This document shows positions 40,110 through 41,252 of a stretch of DNA of 41,252 nucleotides, in pieces; within the stretch, counting starts at the first letter, position 1, and every line of letters begins with the position of its first letter. The notes below the pieces were generated by a model. The model did no database searches, was not told where the DNA came from, and saw nothing but the letters and a program-made list of their open reading frames with translations. Origin of the DNA: Clostridiales bacterium (GTDB lineage: Bacteria; Bacillota; Clostridia; Christensenellales; CAG-138). The stretch is taken from assembly GCA_015056105.1 (NCBI GenBank), contig SVGX01000009.1, positions 1-41,252 of the forward strand, given 5' to 3'. The translations under genes and the position numbers were made by a program.

Positions 40110-41084
40110 TTATTTGGTATCGCCGCCGTCGCCGGGCAGCCGTACCCGCCTGCGGATGCGCGCAAGCCTGTCGATAAAGCCGATGACAAGCAGGAACGCA
40201 AGGCTGTAGGGGATGAGCAGCACGATGCAGACATAGGTCAGGATGCGCCGCACATTGCCGCCGCTGCCAGGGATCTTCGAAAGGAACTCAAGGAAGCAAA
40301 GGCCCATCAGCACCACGGGCAGAAGCACCACGCATTCCGCGGCGATGAACACCGCGCTCGCGTTGCTCAGCTTGAAAAGATAGGTCACAAGCGCCGTGCC
40401 GAGGGCAAGGAAGGAGATGACCGTATACTGCCTGGACAGCTGCCATCTGTGGAAGGGTGCCATGGGGCGAAGGTCCATGCTGCGCTTTGTGAGCATCCTT
40501 GCGATGAGCACATCGAGAAGGCCAAAGCCCATGCTGAGGATGGCGATGGAGCCCACCGTCATTTCGGGCGCCATCAGGCTCAGGGAACGGGTCATGTCCA
40601 CCATCAGCGCCACATCCTCTTCAAGGATAAGCCCCGATTCAAGAAGGGGCGCGGCCTGCGCGGCGAGCATATCCGCCATGGAAAGGAAAAACTGTTCCAT
40701 CACAAGGAAAGGGCTTTCCCCCGCAAGGATGCCGGGCAGGCAGATCAGGCAGTAATAGCCCGCTGCCAAAGCGAGAGTCGATCCGATGACAGCGCTGCGG
40801 TAGGGCTTTCTGGAAGAAAGGCACCGGCCGATGATGAAGGCGGCGGGCAGAAATACCACAAGAACGCTCACGCCGTCCGCCGCGCCGAGCAGGACGAATG
40901 TCAGTATGGCCGCTGTGCCCGTGCCGACCGCAAAGCAGATGCCGCCCCACGCCGCCAGCACAAAGGCGAGCAGCGCCGGCATCAGCAGCAGAAGCAGGGG
41001 CATGTATGCGCCCGCAAAGCCGCAAAGGCCAATGAGAATGCTGAATGCCACCTGTTTGACGGGCGGCTTATTTGTTGGATTCAA
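40110..41084 (-). CDS. yybS: DUF2232 (YybS-like) membrane protein
   Basis: The 324-residue protein has about eight hydrophobic segments (for example AFSILIGLCGFAGAYMPLLLLLMPALLAFVLAAWGGICFAV and ILTYVCIVLLIPYSLAFLLVIGFIDRLARIRRR) and ends with a basic tail. Length, topology and the place directly upstream of gdpP-rplI-dnaB match YybS/DUF2232, whose function is unknown. I chose TTG at 41084: AGGAG is 10 bases upstream, and the longer frame would run through the promoter and repeat sequence. It is the first gene of a four-gene unit. Confidence 0.85.
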   Translation of the reverse strand: MNPTNKPPVKQVAFSILIGLCGFAGAYMPLLLLLMPALLAFVLAAWGGICFAVGTGTAAILTFVLLGAADGVSVLVVFLPAAFIIGRCLSSRKPYRSAVIGSTLALAAGYYCLICLPGILAGESPFLVMEQFFLSMADMLAAQAAPLLESGLILEEDVALMVDMTRSLSLMAPEMTVGSIAILSMGFGLLDVLIARMLTKRSMDLRPMAPFHRWQLSRQYTVISFLALGTALVTYLFKLSNASAVFIAAECVVLLPVVLMGLCFLEFLSKIPGSGGNVRRILTYVCIVLLIPYSLAFLLVIGFIDRLARIRRRVRLPGDGGDTK

Positions 41085-41103
41085 CGCTTGGAAACTCCTG
41101 TAA

Positions 41104-41148
41104 GGTATAGATATGATTATTCTATACCATGGGCGGGGTTCTTTGCAA
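41104..41148 (-). promoter_or_regulatory. Promoter of the yybS-gdpP-rplI-dnaB unit, with inverted repeat
   Basis: On the minus strand TTGCAA (41143-41148), a 16-base spacer and TATAGA (41121-41126) lie 37 bases before the start. An inverted repeat GGTATAGA / TCTATACC (41104-41111 and 41121-41128, 9-base gap) covers the -10 box and could be an operator. Confidence 0.5.
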
Positions 41149-41159
41149 GGATAACAGAA

Positions 41160-41252
41160 CAGAGAATAGTGGACGGTTGACAGTGGACAGTTGGGTGGGC
41201 GGCAGCTGCAGAAAACTCCCTCCGCCTTCGTCTGCGGCGAATCCAACAAATA
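41160..41252. repeat. Partial dispersed repeat at the right edge
   Basis: GTGGACGGTTGACAGTGGAC (near 41169-41188) is nearly the same as the sequence at the outer edge of the hairpin array at 16138-16168 (ACGGTTGACAGTAGAC). The copy runs to the window edge and may continue beyond it. No gene is seen. Confidence 0.55.

Overview
The window looks like a chromosomal segment of an anaerobic, low-redox Bacillota of class Clostridia, probably a gut member of the Christensenellales/Oscillospirales type. The genus cannot be fixed from the sequence. The evidence is pyruvate:ferredoxin oxidoreductase, the Firmicutes order yybS-gdpP-rplI-dnaB, B. subtilis-type parS sites beside parA-parB, a TPP riboswitch in front of an ECF thiamine transporter, diaminopimelate epimerase, AGGAGG-type ribosome sites, and a GC-rich genome with many UUG/GUG starts.

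Layout. 1-0.7 kb: 3' end of a PFOR gene. 0.7-1.8 kb: a repeat island, then an AT-rich two-gene module (ribbon-helix-helix regulator and SLOG-like protein) around a perfect 29-bp palindrome. 1.8-5.8 kb (minus): an SH3b/sortase-like secreted protein, a small membrane protein, a MITE-like inverted repeat and cysS. 5.9-12.5 kb: chromosome segregation neighbourhood, with a DUF815 ATPase gene carrying an exact parS, murG, a HEAT-methyltransferase, parA, parB and a small exported protein. 12.6-16.1 kb: a ModE-like regulator, two EamA transporters and an alpha/beta hydrolase. 16.1-19.2 kb: a modular hairpin array, typA and riboswitch-thiT. 19.3-21.8 kb (minus): transglutaminase-like protein, murA and an FmdB zinc ribbon. 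22-29.2 kb (minus): a tight seven-gene run (two lipid kinases, DUF5711, CvpA, methyltransferase, double RluA pseudouridine synthase, M23 endopeptidase). 29.7-32 kb: dapF, a TSCPD protein, a membrane M28 peptidase and a 52-residue protein. 32-33 kb: second hairpin array and a second SLOG/regulator divergent pair. 33.2-36.2 kb: alr, hydrolase and M55 D-aminopeptidase. 36.2-41.1 kb (minus): dnaB, rplI, gdpP and yybS.

Themes. Many genes serve the cell wall (murG, murA, dapF, alr, M55, M23, sortase-like), c-di-AMP signalling (gdpP) and origin segregation (parAB with six parS-like sites spread over 13 kb). Housekeeping genes are separated by small islands of palindromic repeats.

The least explained signals are: the two paralogous SLOG-like proteins, each divergent from a different small DNA-binding protein across a palindromic operator; the two arrays of unlike hairpins joined by a constant ATTTCAC linker; a probable AUU start codon; and a terminator hairpin whose 3' arm is the ribosome binding site of a small gene. 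Functions for these are inferences and are marked as such.
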